This document shows, piece by piece, positions 15,053 to 30,000 of a stretch of DNA of 64,000 nucleotides (the stretch's first letter is position 1; the number at the start of each line of letters is the position of its first letter). Position numbers and translations under genes: made by a program. The DNA is from Branchiostoma lanceolatum (Eukaryota > Chordata > Leptocardii > Amphioxiformes > Branchiostomatidae): positions 5,107,398 to 5,171,397 of the forward strand of contig NC_089738.1 of the NCBI RefSeq assembly GCF_035083965.1. Direction: 5' to 3'. The notes under the pieces were generated by a model, which worked only from the letters and a program-made list of their open reading frames with translations, was not told the DNA's origin and searched no databases.

Positions 15053-18000
15053 CTGCGTGTGTAATTTTGATCAGCTTTAAGAAGATGTCCTTGCATTTTG
15101 TTCTAAGACACTGGCCTTTAACTTAATTAACGTTTCGCGTATACTATACAAGGTGAAGGAATAGTTTACTAGTGGCCGCATTTCCAGGAAGTGGAGATAA
15201 AACGAGAAGTCATTATACCTCTACAATATTTCCAGAACTTCTAACGTGCCCCATACACTAAAAATATAGCATCCATCAACGTTCATTTGAATACCAGTAT
15301 GGAGAAAATGCTATTTTGATCACAGTGCAAACTTTAACTGTTATTATCAAATGTTGATGAAATCAAAGTCTTTTGTCTTCATCAAAATGCTTGAATTTCA
15401 GGCAAAGAGTATCGAGCCCTTTTCCTGAGCACAGTGAGAACCCGTGCGACCTGCTGTGGTGAACAACTAAACCCACTCCAGGAAACCAACAAAGAGGAAA
15501 CCTCTGACTTCGGTTTTCTCTCAGATCCAAAGCTTCTCAACACCGCAATCACGCGTGCAAAGTCTTTTGTCGGTGTCGTTGGTGATCCTGTATCACTCTG
15601 CTCGATCGGTAGCTGTAGCAAGATCTGGTTTGAATACATCGAAGATTGCAGCAGGAACGGAGGCCTCCATAGAACAAGTGTTGAAGAAATCAAAGACAAC
15701 TTGAATATGCTAGAAATGGAGGCACCTTCTCTATCGGTGGCTAGTGTCTTGCGCCCAGAGGCACCCATCTTTCTTCCACGAAACGTTCAGCAGCCGAACT
15801 TAGAGACCCAGAGGTCGCAAAAGAAACAGCAAAAAGAGAGCAGGAATCCGTTCAAGCTGTTCCCATCAGCTGGAGGAGGAGAATCTAAAAAGTCATCACC
15901 AGTTAAAGACCACAAACCAACACGTCCAACAAGCAAGCCTAAGGCAAGTTCTCCAACAGCATTAAGGCTGCCTCGACCGGCGAGTTATCAAATGTCACCG
16001 CAACCCAAGTCTGGAGATGCCTTAAGTCAAGGAATGGGAAGACAGAGTCAGGCAAGTGGAAAGGAGAAACCAGATCTTATCTCTTCCGCAATCCAGAGGC
16101 AAATCAGCAAGGCGGAATCAAATGTGGGAGATGACTTGAATAGTTCAAGCTCTTCCGACAGTGATGACGTAATAGACATCCAAACACATGGAGATACCAT
16201 CAATCCAATCGCAACCCCATACCTTGCCGATCGAACAACAGGAGATATTAGCGGGAAAGAAAACAATGTTGTTAAACCTGTAGAGGGTTTCCAGTCACCC
16301 TCTGAGCCTTCAAACATGGATGAGGCAATGTCCCGTCACAGACATGGCTCCACTGATTCCACTGACTCCAAGACAACTCGAACACCTGCATTGGATCATG
16401 CAAAGACCAAACACCTGAAGCAAGCAGAAGCTACAAAGCCTTCCACGACTGACACGTTTACTGATGAACAGGACAAGATTGTGAAAGAGCTGCAGAAACA
16501 GGTCAGAAGGGCGGAAGATCCTAACTACGCACAGGACAGGGAGTACGAAGAGGAATACCCCAAGCCACGTGAAACGCTGGGTGCTGATGAACCGAAGAGA
16601 CCATACGTGCCAGACAGTAAAAGTAGCCATGGCGAACAGAAAGGAAGGGTGAAATCCACCCCACTGTTTAAACTTGGCACCAGCCTTGCCTCTACTTCAG
16701 ACCGAACAGCGCTGTCGATAGAGGGGTACGGTGCAAGGTACAACTATGCAGAGTATGATGAAGAAGCTGAAAGGCTGAGAGGAGGTAAACTCAAATATCA
16801 AAAGCACTTCGACGAGAACACCCTGTATGAACTTCTGATGAAGCATCCCGACAAATATGTAAAATGCAGGATACAGATGTCAAAAGCAATGTCCGGGCAA
16901 GGGCATGGTGTGGTGGAAGATCTTGCAGAAGAAGATATTCAGCTGTGTAGTCCCAAGAGACTGAACCGTGCATTCGATGGGGATGAGGTAGTTGTAGAAC
17001 TGGACACGGAGAAAGATAGCGATAGCTCAGCGGGAGAAGGAAACACGGCAAAGAATGAACAAGTAGGAAAAGTCGGGAGCGTCGTTGGAGTACTGCGTCC
17101 CGCCGTCCCACACGAAGATCTACAGTTTGTTTGCTATGTCGACGATCATGATCCAAGCATCCTTATCCCTATACAAAAAGGTGCTCCTAAATTTAAGAGT
17201 AAGTTCCCACAGGACATAAAAGATCCTGTTGACTTTATCCAACTCTATAGCATTACGGAGGACATGAAGTGGAGACCTACAAAACAGGTTCCATTCTATG
17301 TTGTCGCCAAACGAAGACGACTCGTTGTCACACGTTTTCTGAAGTGGCAGCCGCACTTTATCTACCCACTCGGAGTTGCGACCAGACTGATCAAGCCAGG
17401 AGACAGCGAGGAGCATGCCGTGAACGCTCTGATGGCCGACCACAAGATACAAGAATCCTTCACCCAGCAGGTGCTAGACCATGTTGACCAGATGTTTCCC
17501 GAGGACCTTGCTGCAACCGACAGCTACCCTAACCGCTACGACCTGACAGATCATGTAGCAGTAACTATTGACCCTCTGGGAGCGCGTGACCTCGATGACG
17601 CTCTGAGTGTTGGGCAACTCAAGAATGGGAAGTATGAGGTCGGCATCCACATTGCAGATGTTTCAAATTTCATAAAGAAAGGCGACCCTGTTGATCGTGA
17701 AGCTCTGTCACGAGGCACATCCTACTACCCCCACACCGCTGCGAAAGAGATGGTGCCAATGCTTCCGCCACAGCTATGTACCAACCTACTGAGTTTGATA
17801 CCAGACGGAGAGAAATACGCCATCACTGTCTGTGTGGAAATTGACGAAAAAAGTGGGAACATCAGCAAACGTCGATTTTTCCCGAGCAAGATCAGGACTA
17901 ATGTACAACTGACGTATCACCAGGCGCAGAGCATCCTCAATGGAGAGAAGGTGACAGGAGAAGGCATTGACCGAGATGTTGTCCTCAGCATCCAACGACT

Positions 18001-21000
18001 TGGGCGAATATCAAAGATACTGCGTACCGAAAGACTCCGTGAACTCGCATTCCTGCGCAATGACGTAGATGAGGACATGGCATGTTCTGATGCGCATTAT
18101 CTAGTGGAGGAGTTCATGATAATGGCCAACAGGTTTGTAGCAGAGCACGTGATGGAGCACTTCCCATACTGCACCTTGCTTCGACGTCAGCTTCCGCCAA
18201 AGGATCACAGGATGATGGAATGGAAGGAGACCCATGGAGACACAGCTGAAGAGTCTCTTATGCTGTCAAAAGAAATGGACAGGTACAACGCCCTTGGCCG
18301 CATCACTGGCATTGAAGGGAGCGATGATCAGCACTTGAAGGTCATTATCATCCGAGAGATAATATGGACTGAAATCAGCCAAGCGGCAGAACATGGTGAT
18401 ATCCAGAAGCTCCAGATGTTGGTGCTTTTCGATGACAATCATCCACAGCTAGCCGTCGCCAAGGGCCACTACCGCCGTATTCAGAGTCGCGCCGTGTATG
18501 TCAGCTCTGGACAGTACCAAAATCATCCCGAAATGTACGGTCATTTCTCACTCAACATCCCTGCTTACACTCACTTCACATCGCCCATCCGAAGGTATGC
18601 TGACATTGTCGTACACAGGCTTCTGGTTGCCGCTATGACTGGGAGCACGTGTCCATATGAGCAGGACGAAATGGAAGAACTGTGTGCTCACCTCACACAG
18701 AAAGCTTGGAATTCAAAGGCGTTCAAAAAGAGAGTATCCTTGATCAAGATGGCTTTCGAGATTAAAAAAATGGTAAAAATGGTACAACAGCCATTCATTG
18801 AAAGCATTGATGGAAGACGAATCCACCTCAACTTTCCAGACTGCCCTGACATCCCAGCTTCCAACAGAACCATCAGCATGGCGCACCTGCAGCCTGACCA
18901 GCAGCCTACCTGGATTGAGGGGACGGTGACGTTTGTATGGAGGCCACGCATATACGACCTTTCCAGGTTCAATCCAGAGAACTACAGTTCGAACCGAAGC
19001 TTGCTGCCCGATGACAATGCTGTGAAGATTTGCACATACACCAAGAGGATTTCATCCTCGACATGGAAAGCAATGGTTGAAGCCATCAGAGATAATGACA
19101 TGGGGTCCCTAAAGCAGGTTGTGGATCATGCAAATCAAATGGAGGTCCATAATGATAGCGAACAGAAGCGTCTGTTGGAGATAAGCAGGGCCGAAACGAG
19201 CGCGGCTACAGGAAGTCTCCAAAGGCATAGAACACAAGGTGTGAAAGAGGACCACGAAGATGAACTTCTCGCTGAAGAGGAAGGCAACTCAACTGGTGCC
19301 TCAGATCAATGCAGTGGTGAGAAGAGCGCAGCTGGTGAGCTCCGAAGATACAACAAAACAATTGAAGTGGCCTACTCACCTTATGACGTCGTACAGGTCA
19401 GTATTATCAAAGCTGGTAAGAATAATCTACTTTCCTGTACCTTGATCTGTTTAATGACTCTTTAAATTCATTAGTGAATTGTCACTGATTCATTCTCCTC
19501 TTGTATTCTCTTTGTCTTATTCTGTCTTATTCTCTTTGTCCTTCCTTGTGTCCACTAGTGACTACAGCAAATCACAAGGACATCTTTGTCTACACATGGC
19601 AAGTAAACCTAAACTAATCCAGTGTTCGATCAGAATTCGATCAGAATTTTATCAGAATCCGATCAGAATTCAATCAGAACTCGATCAGAATTCGATCAGA
19701 TACCATGATCATGTATTGGTAGATGATAGATCCTTTTCACTTCTCAGCAATTTTGAATGACCTTCAATATCCCAGATCAGACTTTGAAACTTTTTTTCCT
19801 TCTAGTTTTTAGATGGATCAATGATATGCTATTTGGCAAACGTTCAGTCTGTATCATTAGGTCGTCGTCTTCCTCATTAACGCTCATTTCTGAATATACT
19901 TTTTCACAGGTACAACTGACAACAGAGATGTACCGTGGACTTCGAACACCAACCATTCAGCTGCTGAAGCTGACACCAGCTGTAGACATATGCCTAGAAC
20001 ATCGCCGCGACCCGGTTGGAGTGTTCACCACTCGCACAGGTGAAATGGCCTCAAAAGGTAGGCTGGCTACGTTTGAAAAGACGTTTTCTACAGAGATCAC
20101 ATTATTCTCCAAGCAGGGGTTTTGGTCGAGTGGGCTAGGAGTGTAAGGGATTTTTAACATTTCTCTCGTGGAGGAGGAGGAACGTGAAAAATTCCGTTCA
20201 CTCCTAGCCCACTCCACGGAAACCTCTGCTCGGAGAAATATAACTATAACACATTACATATTTTATATTCATTGATTGATTGGTTGGTTGGTTGGTTGGT
20301 TGGTTGGTTGGTTGGTTGGTTGGTGGGTATGTGGGTGGGTGGCTGGGTGGTTGGTTTGTTTGTTTGTTGGTTGGTTGGTTCGATGGTTGGTTGGTTGGTT
20401 GGTTGGCACACAAACGTTCGACAGGGTTCACAACACAATAAAGAGCCTGTGTGGTGCCGATACATACTTGAATTTGTATCCTCAAGAAGCGCTAATTTCA
20501 TTTATAATTAAACCAGAAATCCCGTATGTTACAGAGAGGTATGACTCCATGAAGCAGTACGTACAACTGTGGCGTCCAGTTGTGGAGATGGAAGCAGCGA
20601 ACAGCAGTAATAAGGACGAAAAAGAAGTCACTATCATGGGGATCAAGGTAGGTCGAACTTTGTGTTTAGGATTTTTCCAGCTTTCAAAATGTTGGGTAAT
20701 CATAAAATGCTGTTGCGGGGTCCATTTACAGATGTACCATCACTATTACAAACTAGAAAGGCAACATTTGCGAGCAAATACAGCATGTTTAGCCATACTC
20801 CTCGCCATGCAAAAAATGGACTCTCCCCAAATAACAATGGACCATTCTAAAATACTTGCACTAAAAAAATGAATCACCCCAGTCCAAAACTGAGTCTTCC
20901 AGTAGCACCTCAACACAATATGGACCAGTCCACAACCATATCCACTAATTGATTAACACTTCTGCTAAAGAATGGACTTTTTCATAATCATTCCAGCTCA

Positions 21001-24000
21001 AAATTGAAAGAAATAATTAAAGAATCCTCCCCTTGCAAGAATGGGATATTCCGTGCCATTTCAATGTAAACCAGTCGAAAAATATCCGCTGAAAATTACA
21101 CTCTTGCGCATAATCAACCCAGTTCAAAATTGAATTAAAAAAGATCAGCCCCAGGGAAGAATGAAGTTTTCCATAGTATACATATGAAGATTTGACAGGA
21201 GACGAAGGAAATGACCAAAAACAACATATTTGGGTCAATTCAAAGTCACCGAGAGGGTTTTAATATAATATTTGTAATATGTTTGAACTATTTTGATTAA
21301 AAGAATGTCTAAGTCACAACAGTTCTAAAGTGTTCAAACAATTAGAATTGAAACTTATAACATGTTTGAACTCATTTCACATACGTTGGAAACATTTCGA
21401 ACGTAACTACACAAAAATCTCTTTATTTAGAACAGTTTCAAACCATCTATCCAAATGTTTCAATGTTCGAACAATTTGTAACAAAAGATTTTCACAATTG
21501 CCCTCATAAACGAAGGTGCTAAGTCCTCCTGTGTGTTTCTGCCTATTTTCGGTGGCCGCGCTAGACCACCAGCGGATTTGTTTTGACGGAGCGTCACCCG
21601 CGCGCGACGATGTACACTGTTCGGCACCGCTAATATCCGGCATTTTCCCGCTCCAAAACACTCCACAAGACCCACGTTTTTAGTGTTTTGCCTCTTGTGC
21701 AACACGATTCGATTTGCATTACTAACGGGACGAAAATGATAGAAAAAATTCACCCCGTCCCGGCGTCCGTCCCAAAAACATGAACGACATGAAAATATAT
21801 TTTCTTACAGATTCAATCACAAAAATCAACAGCATGGGATTCCAAATTTTCGCAACGGCCGACCATTTATCATGGTTGAACTTCCTTCCAAGGCGTGCGA
21901 TAGATAAACATTCCCGGCACATAATAGTCACTAGTACCAGACTAACGCAAGCTCATGATGATAATAGGGAGAAAGTTTGTCAGTGAAGTTTGGCCACCAG
22001 AGGGTACATTCATTTAACGTTACAAGCTAGCGCAAAGGGGCGAATCATTGACCTTACCGGGGACTGACTCTACTGGCCTAATCATTCCTTTTTTGCCGAA
22101 TTCTACGATCCATACGCCCGTACGTAGGACATGTAGGAAGGCACCGCCTACCACCCGCCTTTGATCATGTATGAAGTCGGCGGCAGAGAGAGATCATCAA
22201 TCAATTTTGACAGGAGTGTCGCGCCAGTCTGAGGAGAAACGATCTCCCGTGTTGTGTTGAAGAATTTGGAGTTTGAAAATATCTGGAATAACTAATGCTA
22301 GAATAAACATTCACAAAATCATTGATTTAACTTATTTTCTGTTATAAAATTTCCTAAACTGCAATTTAACCACTGAGTTTAAGGGAACATGGTGTTTTCC
22401 CGATAATCACGTTAAATGTTTATGTCCGGTCTTTCCTCCTCGTAAGCAAACTTCAAGCTTGGCCAGGTGCAAGGCACTCGGGGTCAATGACCTGTAGGTC
22501 ATATGTAGTATTGAAAGTGACAGAAGTGGCAAATATTGTCAAGAATGCCCAAAATAAATCGTTTTGAATATATGTATGCCAAAAATGGGAATGTAGTCCT
22601 TTAAATATTTGCTCAAGCCACATATACAGCAAATTTCAGGTCATTCGGTTGAAATACAAGGGCGCAGGAGGCCAAGATATGCTAAAAATAGCCTAAAAAC
22701 CTCAATAAAATCACTTTCAAGGTCAATATCAAAAAAAGGAAAAGAACGTACATTGGTTTTTGCCTACATTACCTCTGTACCAAATTTCAGGTCATTTGGT
22801 CAAAAAATGACAGAGATGAATCGATTTGAAGATTTGACAGGAGAAGAAACATGAGAGAAAACAATATGTTGAGCCATACTTATGGCTAAACATAAAAAAA
22901 AGAGTGGCGTCGCGGTGGCCCATGGCCAGTGCAGGGTGTTTGGCCCCAGAACCCAGAGGTCCTGGGTTCAAATCCGGGTCCCCTGATTTGTGTCGTTAAC
23001 GTTGGACCCTTGGAAAAGGCACTTGACACGACTTTCCTCACTTCAGTCAGGTGGAAATGAGTACCTAACTTTGGTTAGTGACGTCCCTCGGATAGGACGT
23101 TAAATGGAGGTCCCGTGTTTGAGGAGAGCCACATCTCGAGCACGTAAAAGAACTCACCGCGCTTATCGAAAAGAGTAGGGTCCTTCCCGGTGTGAGTGGA
23201 TCAATGTCCGGATATACAGCTTGTTACGCCATAAGGCAGTTTACCGGGTATGCAATACGCACAACATTCTAAAAGAATGGACGAATAAGAAAGAAAAGGC
23301 TAGGTAATTTAGTAACTCACAGATTCTATGTATTTTTTTCTCTCAGATTCAATGGAGAAAGAAGCGGGGCAAGATCCATGGGACGTTCCAGATCCCCGGG
23401 CAGTTTGCACGAGCCTGCTGCTTCCTCATCAGACCAGGCGATCAGCTGTGCGTCAGATATGCAAATATAGACAGCACCAGTGACGTCATCGACACCAGGG
23501 AGAGTGAGGATTCATCAACAGAGGAGAGTGATGACACTTTCTCAGAGGACAGGTATCTCAAAATTCTTTACCTTTTTTCTGGATATACCATATCATTGTC
23601 ACTGTGTGACAGAGTTTCTTTTAAAAAGTGCCATCACTCTATAAGCCAGTCACAGTCTTACGTCAACGTCGTTACATTTGTGGTCGGTTTTTCATCTGTT
23701 TCCATACAGCTTTGAGTCAGCATACTCTGCTGTTGAGGAGCCTTTGGAAGATCCACTTACCAAGAAGGACAAGAAAGGGCCAACATGGGTCGCACACTGT
23801 ATTGTGCACGAGGTCACACCACGTCCTGTTCGTGTCAGGGAACGAGTTGACAAGTACAGGATTGCCGTTCGACTTCATCACCATAGTGCAGACTTACCGA
23901 AATGCTTGTTGGAGCCAGCATTTGGTGCTAGACGGTCTTGCACTGTGGAGCATATTCAAGTTCCTGTTCCAATAAGGTATTTTTGAATAAGGTCCTTGAC

Positions 24001-27000
24001 TTACTTTGAGACCATTTTGTAATTCCGTATAATGATACTAATTTAAAATGAAGTCCTAATATATAGAAGACACAGCAAATATAGATTTTCTTCATTAATG
24101 ATGCAAATCAAGTCCTAATTTACGTAATGTGCTTTTCATTATGTACATCTTTGTCCAAGCTACATGCATACTGAATATAATGGAAATCCATAGTTCTTTT
24201 GCTAAGTCATTCTCCTTTAAATATTTTGATAAAAATGTCCCTGCAGTTAGATAAAGCTGCTAGGGGGCAGTGCTTACACCACTTCTTTTATTGCATTACA
24301 AGCAATCTGCCACCAATAAAGATTAAGACTACAGCACGTCCAGGACAAAAAATTAAAAAAACGGAAATTCTGCAGCAATACCAAGGTCATATACCAGGAG
24401 GCTCAAAACTGACATTGACCTTCGTCTTTCCACATACTACATATAATCGTAATCCATCCAGAGGTTTTTAAGTTATGCTGACTCCAAACCCGTAAATACA
24501 CACAGACACACCGACACGCCAAAACTTTACCCCCATTTTCATGTCGGTAATAACGCTTATTATTTGGTTCAAGGCGAATGCGGGGTGCAGTGGAAGGACT
24601 TGTGGACAAAAGCAAAGAATATGCGATTCTAGAAGAAATCTGCATCAACCAACATCCTGAACGTCTTCAGATGACAGGTAAGTCCAAACAAATATCACTT
24701 CAATTGATTTTCAGTGTTGCACGCTGCTTATCAGATTATAACGGAGTTCCTGTGAAACTTAAGCTGCTCGCTCTTGTGCAGATCCAGACTTAAAATCAAG
24801 ATCCAGAGATGACTACTTGGGCACCATGCATCAAGGATTGTATCTGAATGACTACCAGAAGGCAGCAGTGCAGAGGGCTCTCTGCTGCCCCTTCTACGTC
24901 ATGCAAGGACCGCCAGGTACAACTCTCCTTTATTTTGTTTTCAAACAGATAATACTGTCGCATGCCTCTGTAGATTTGTTAAAGTCACTCAAAGACAATT
25001 TTGATGTTTCTTGGAACCAATCCTTTACAATGTTTGAACGCATGTCATCCCGAACGGAAAGGGGGAGGGAGTAATTGACACCGGCGTGAACAATCCTTCT
25101 AATATTCAAGATCAGTAAAAATGACGCCATGTTAGATGTCCACAACCAAGTGCCAGCAAAGATAAACTCTCCAGAAAACAGGTAGAATATGTGAAAAAAA
25201 AGGTGTTTTTCTCCTGATACGGGGAAAGGGGCCCGACCACGCGGGTTTGAAGTAAAAACATGCAATGACCGCAGGTGACCCCAAATCGCGCGTCCGGATC
25301 GAATTACATCATTTAGAACATCGTGGAACAGCGTTCGAAATCGGCTGGACATGAGAATTTTTGAGCATGAATCTAACCACCGTGTTCATCAATAACTTAA
25401 TCCTAATATGATCTATATTGCAGGCACAGGGAAGACCGTTACAGGCGCACACTTGGCTTACAAGATGGCCAAAAGGAATCGAAATGCCCGAAACGGAAAC
25501 ATTGTCACGTACTGCGGACCTTCAAACAAATCCGTTGACGTGGTTGCAGGTACTTACAGCAATTCTGACTTCCAAAGGTTTTGTCATATATATTGGTACA
25601 TTAGAAATATTCCTGATTTCGGTTACAATGTTCATTTTTTTTTCTCTGGCATTATATTGAAGGAAATATACTAACAATGTGTTTCTGTTTTGCTTTTATT
25701 GATATTCTTCTATTCCTCACAGAGTTACTGATGAAATACGAGTTGAAAGTCCTACGTGTCTACAGCAAGAGGATCGAGGAGACAGACTATCCTATCCCAA
25801 ACTATCCACGATCGTCTCAAAAGAAGACATCGAACGAGAAACTCCGGAACATTACCCTACATCACAGGATACGACAGCCCGGGACTCCATACGGACAACA
25901 ACTCCGTGAGATGGAAGAGGCATTCCGGAGAAAACAGCAGGATCATGAGCTCATAACAGACAATGAGACCGACAGTTACCTTAACCTTATCTACGAGGCA
26001 TCCAGTGAAATGATCAAAGGTATAGCTCATATCACATTATTGCAAGGACCATTTTTTACAATGATTATAAACTGATAAGGAGCCTACTGTTAAAGGAAAC
26101 CCAAGCTGCAAGCAATATTAGAGCCCGAAAATCGGATTTTGAAAGTCAATTTATTTAGTCATTTTCTATACATGATAAAACAACACTATCACAATGTATA
26201 GCGACGTCCATTAGGCAAAGATATGACGTAGTTATGTGAGAACTCGCTGAAAATCGTCGCCAGGGTTTTTGTATACTCGTGAAACTAAATTAATCATCAT
26301 ATAGCACGTTTTTGCGCGGTTTTGAAATGCTTGTAGTATGAAGATATTACGCAAATGTTGCTGAATAGTGTAAGTAAATGTCACTACTATAAAGATTTTA
26401 CCCTTAAAGCATTTTTTTCATTTCCATATTTTAGGCCCTAATATTGTTTTGGTTACTTTAAATGCATTTGATATACATGTAGTTCTCAGAATTACCTGAG
26501 TGTTCAGAATCCGAACACTATGTTTTGTTATGTTTACCTTGCCAAACTCAAGGTAGCTTCTTGTGTGTTTAAATATTGTGTTCATATAATGCACATTTAA
26601 TTGTATAACCACATGGTCCAACCTTTCGTAGATGATCAATCTGTACAATTATCTAACAGGAGCGGAGGTCCTTTTGTCCACCTGTATAATGGGCGGCGAC
26701 CCGAAGATCTCTGCTGCTCCTGTTAAACAGTGCATCATTGACGAGGCTGGGATGTGTATGGAACCCGAGTCTCTCATCCCCATTTCAAACTTTGCTCTGG
26801 AGCAGGTAAGGGATGCTGATCGTTGTTTGTTACTGGTATCGATCGTAGATCATAATCTAGTGGCACTACATGAATCTGATTCTGTAATACCTTGCTAATT
26901 TCTTTCATCACAATAAGACAATTCCGCCAGATTGAACCATGCATGGCAGCTGAAACTTTTGCACTACCACAGTCATGTGTATCAAAGTACAATGAAAATG

Positions 27001-30000
27001 TTATCCCGTTATCCATAGCTGCTTACTCGAGCACTTCGAACCACTTCCTTTGAACATGTGGCGCTTGAAACCTATTGATAAAATGGCGGAACTATTGCGG
27101 GTATACATTAAATGCATCTTACTATCGTATCAACATGGACGTCAAGTTTCTAAAACCTTGTCCAAAAAACTTGATGTGTCCTGACCTTCGCACTTTGGAA
27201 AGTCTAACTTCTCAGCTATGTTGTCATGTGTCCTCTCATCATGTGCAATTTAAAAATCACAAAAAAATGTCCAAGCTGTGTTGCCAAACTTAAGTGACAC
27301 ATGTTTTCGATTAACTTAACTTAATGTGCTCTGGTCAACAGGTTGTTCTGATCGGTGATCACAAGCAGCTGCAGCCCGTAGTCAGCCAGCCTGATGCCAG
27401 GGACCTCGGACTGGGGGTGTCCCTGTTCGAACGACATGCCAAGAAGGCCTACATGTTAAAGATTCAGCACAGAATGGTAAGTAGCTCGATCAGAGTTTCA
27501 ATACTAACAATGATCATTCCAACATGTTTCAAAATTCCCAGAAAAATACAGTGTTTTCTCTTATTTTATGATTGACATGTATCTTTGAATTATAACATTT
27601 TGACATATCAGTCATCAATCACATGGATGATTAACAAAATATTTTGTCACGTGTGTTTCTAATTTTGTGCACTATTATACAGAATTGTAAACCGTGGCGA
27701 AGATGTTAAGTCTGGAGACTTTAAATGCTGCCTAGTGTCTTTATCGTAAAGGCATTCAGTTCACTGTATGTTTTGTGATTCTTTTTTATTTTCAATCTTT
27801 GAAAGCATGAGAAGATATGTGAGTTTCCATCACATAAGTTCTATGGGGACAAGCTGGAGACAGCTGAATCTGTTAAGAGGCGTCGTCCAGACATGGTGCC
27901 TGCGAGCTTCTGGCCCTCCAGAGGTAAGACCTCTCTGGGGTTTTTTGTCTTCATCACAATAGTCTAAAGTACGAAAACAGGAATTTAGCCTGGGCCAGAC
28001 ACACAAATTGTATGTGGTTTAAATCCTCCAGAGACCCTACTTATGGTGTTAGATTGTTTCTGACAAGATCTCTGCTGAAGAAACAGCTTAACTTAATGAT
28101 TAAACTGAGGACAGATCTTACAATAAGTATTTGAGTCATTTTTTGTACCAAGAATTGAACACACACAAAAATAAAATGCTGTAACAACCAACATGCCTTT
28201 TACTATTGCACTCAAAATATAGAGATCGTATTGACTATATATACAAATGAAACAGAAATCTGTGTCAGAAATCGTCACCTAAGCCATGCAATGATCCTGC
28301 TCACTGTTATATGTCACCTTAACGGAAAATGCTATTCACATGAAAATTACCTTCATAACAAAAAGTGCCTTATTCACACCAACTTGTAATAACAAACAAT
28401 TCATTCATCAGTTAGTTATCATTACCAATTGAACAAACTACAAGGTATTTTGAGAGAATCTTGTATGTCCTATCTTTTGTTCTAATTCGGAATACTTACT
28501 TACCGTGTTCTGTAGGTAGTCCAGTAGTATTCTGTCACGTGGAGGGTGTTGAAGAGGCCCTACCTGTTGCATCAGCAGAGGGAGGTGTCATGTCTCAGAG
28601 CAACCAGCAGGAAGTTCAGAAAGTAGTAAGTTTATTGGTCTAGAACATTGGTATATAGAGTACTGCTCAACAAAAAACATCTCTGTATGTGAGTTATTTG
28701 AAGCTCCCGAAACATTGTTGCAATCATCATCTTAACTCCAACATGAAACAATGAAATATTACGGTACCGTCTGTCCAACACCGTTGATGATCATTGAACC
28801 TTTATCCATCACAATGCCGCCAGTTGTAACAAAGTGAATGTTGTGGACTGCTGTATTGGATGCTCAAGTTTGATATAAATCTGATATAATATCATACATA
28901 TACATCGTTTAGGGACTGATTGCTAAGAATTCTACTAGGTATGAGCGTCAGTCAATGTCATTAATGATATACTTTACTAATATCCAGTTCCATTTAGACT
29001 TATATTAGCAGTATATTGTATAGCAAGGAAGGACTCTCTAGAACCGAGAAATACAGATATATGATTACACCTGGTGTTTTTCTCTCACTCAGGTTCAGAT
29101 TGTGAGTGACCTAGTAGTCCGCTACCAGGTCAAGACTACACGGATCACAGTGCTGTCCCCATACAGAGCCCAGATGCACCAGATCACCGAGTCTCTGAAG
29201 GAGAGGAAACTGGACTCTGTTTCTGTCAGAACAATTGTAGACAGTCAAGGTACAGTAAAGACATTTCAGATACCGACTCTTATCACCAGAGTGATCAAAC
29301 ACAATTCAACAATTGTTTTTAATTGTAAGAAGTAAAATTTGATATACGTTACGGAAGAAAATCATAATTATCTACATTGTTCTGACACAAAAACTCAATT
29401 TACGAGTAAATACTATGTTTTCTGTTTTCACATCAAATCATGATACTAGTATGATCAACATTGGATGAAGACTTGAAGTTATAATTATTAACAGTAAGCT
29501 CCGATCCATACCTTCCAAAGCCAGTCCTAGGCTTTTATAAGTGCAAATGTATACCTGTATTCTAAAAATCATTTGAATTTTCTATTCAACAGATTTAATG
29601 ATTGCCACTTGTTAAAAGTAAATTTCTGCCCTATAGGAAGTGAGTGGGACTACATCGTCCTGTCCACGGTACGTTCCCTTCCCCAGGCGGAGATCCCGGC
29701 CCAACCCTCCCGCCGGTGGATGACTGACCAGCTGGGCTTCCTGACGGATGACCACCAGATCAACGTTGGACTGACCAGGGCCAGGAGGGGCTTCATTATC
29801 GTTGGTAAGGAGAACTCTACATCACTGTCCTCTTTTATCAAGCCCACAGTAGTAGTGACAAAGAAGGATGTTTGGTCTAGTGGCCAGTTACTCTGCCTAG
29901 AGAGTGGACCTGGAGGTCAATAGGTTGATGTTATAGCTTACTGCTTAATGCTATTGGAAAGGTTGCAGTCTTTAACTGTAGCGTGCGTAGTCCAGTGGTT

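Noticed and set aside
14743-15126. Overlapping Cys/Val-rich frames on plus and a Thr/His-rich frame on minus
   Set aside because: They are translations of a TG/CA microsatellite in an intron; all three frames are open because of the repeat.
15382-18972. Several antisense frames of 90-130 codons opposite the long exon
   Set aside because: They are shadows of the HELZ2-like coding exon and show no independent motifs or splice signals.
20272-20872. Trp/Leu/Val/Gly-repeat frames resembling a membrane protein
   Set aside because: The hydrophobic part is the TTGG microsatellite; the downstream part overlaps the true exon 20535-20647.
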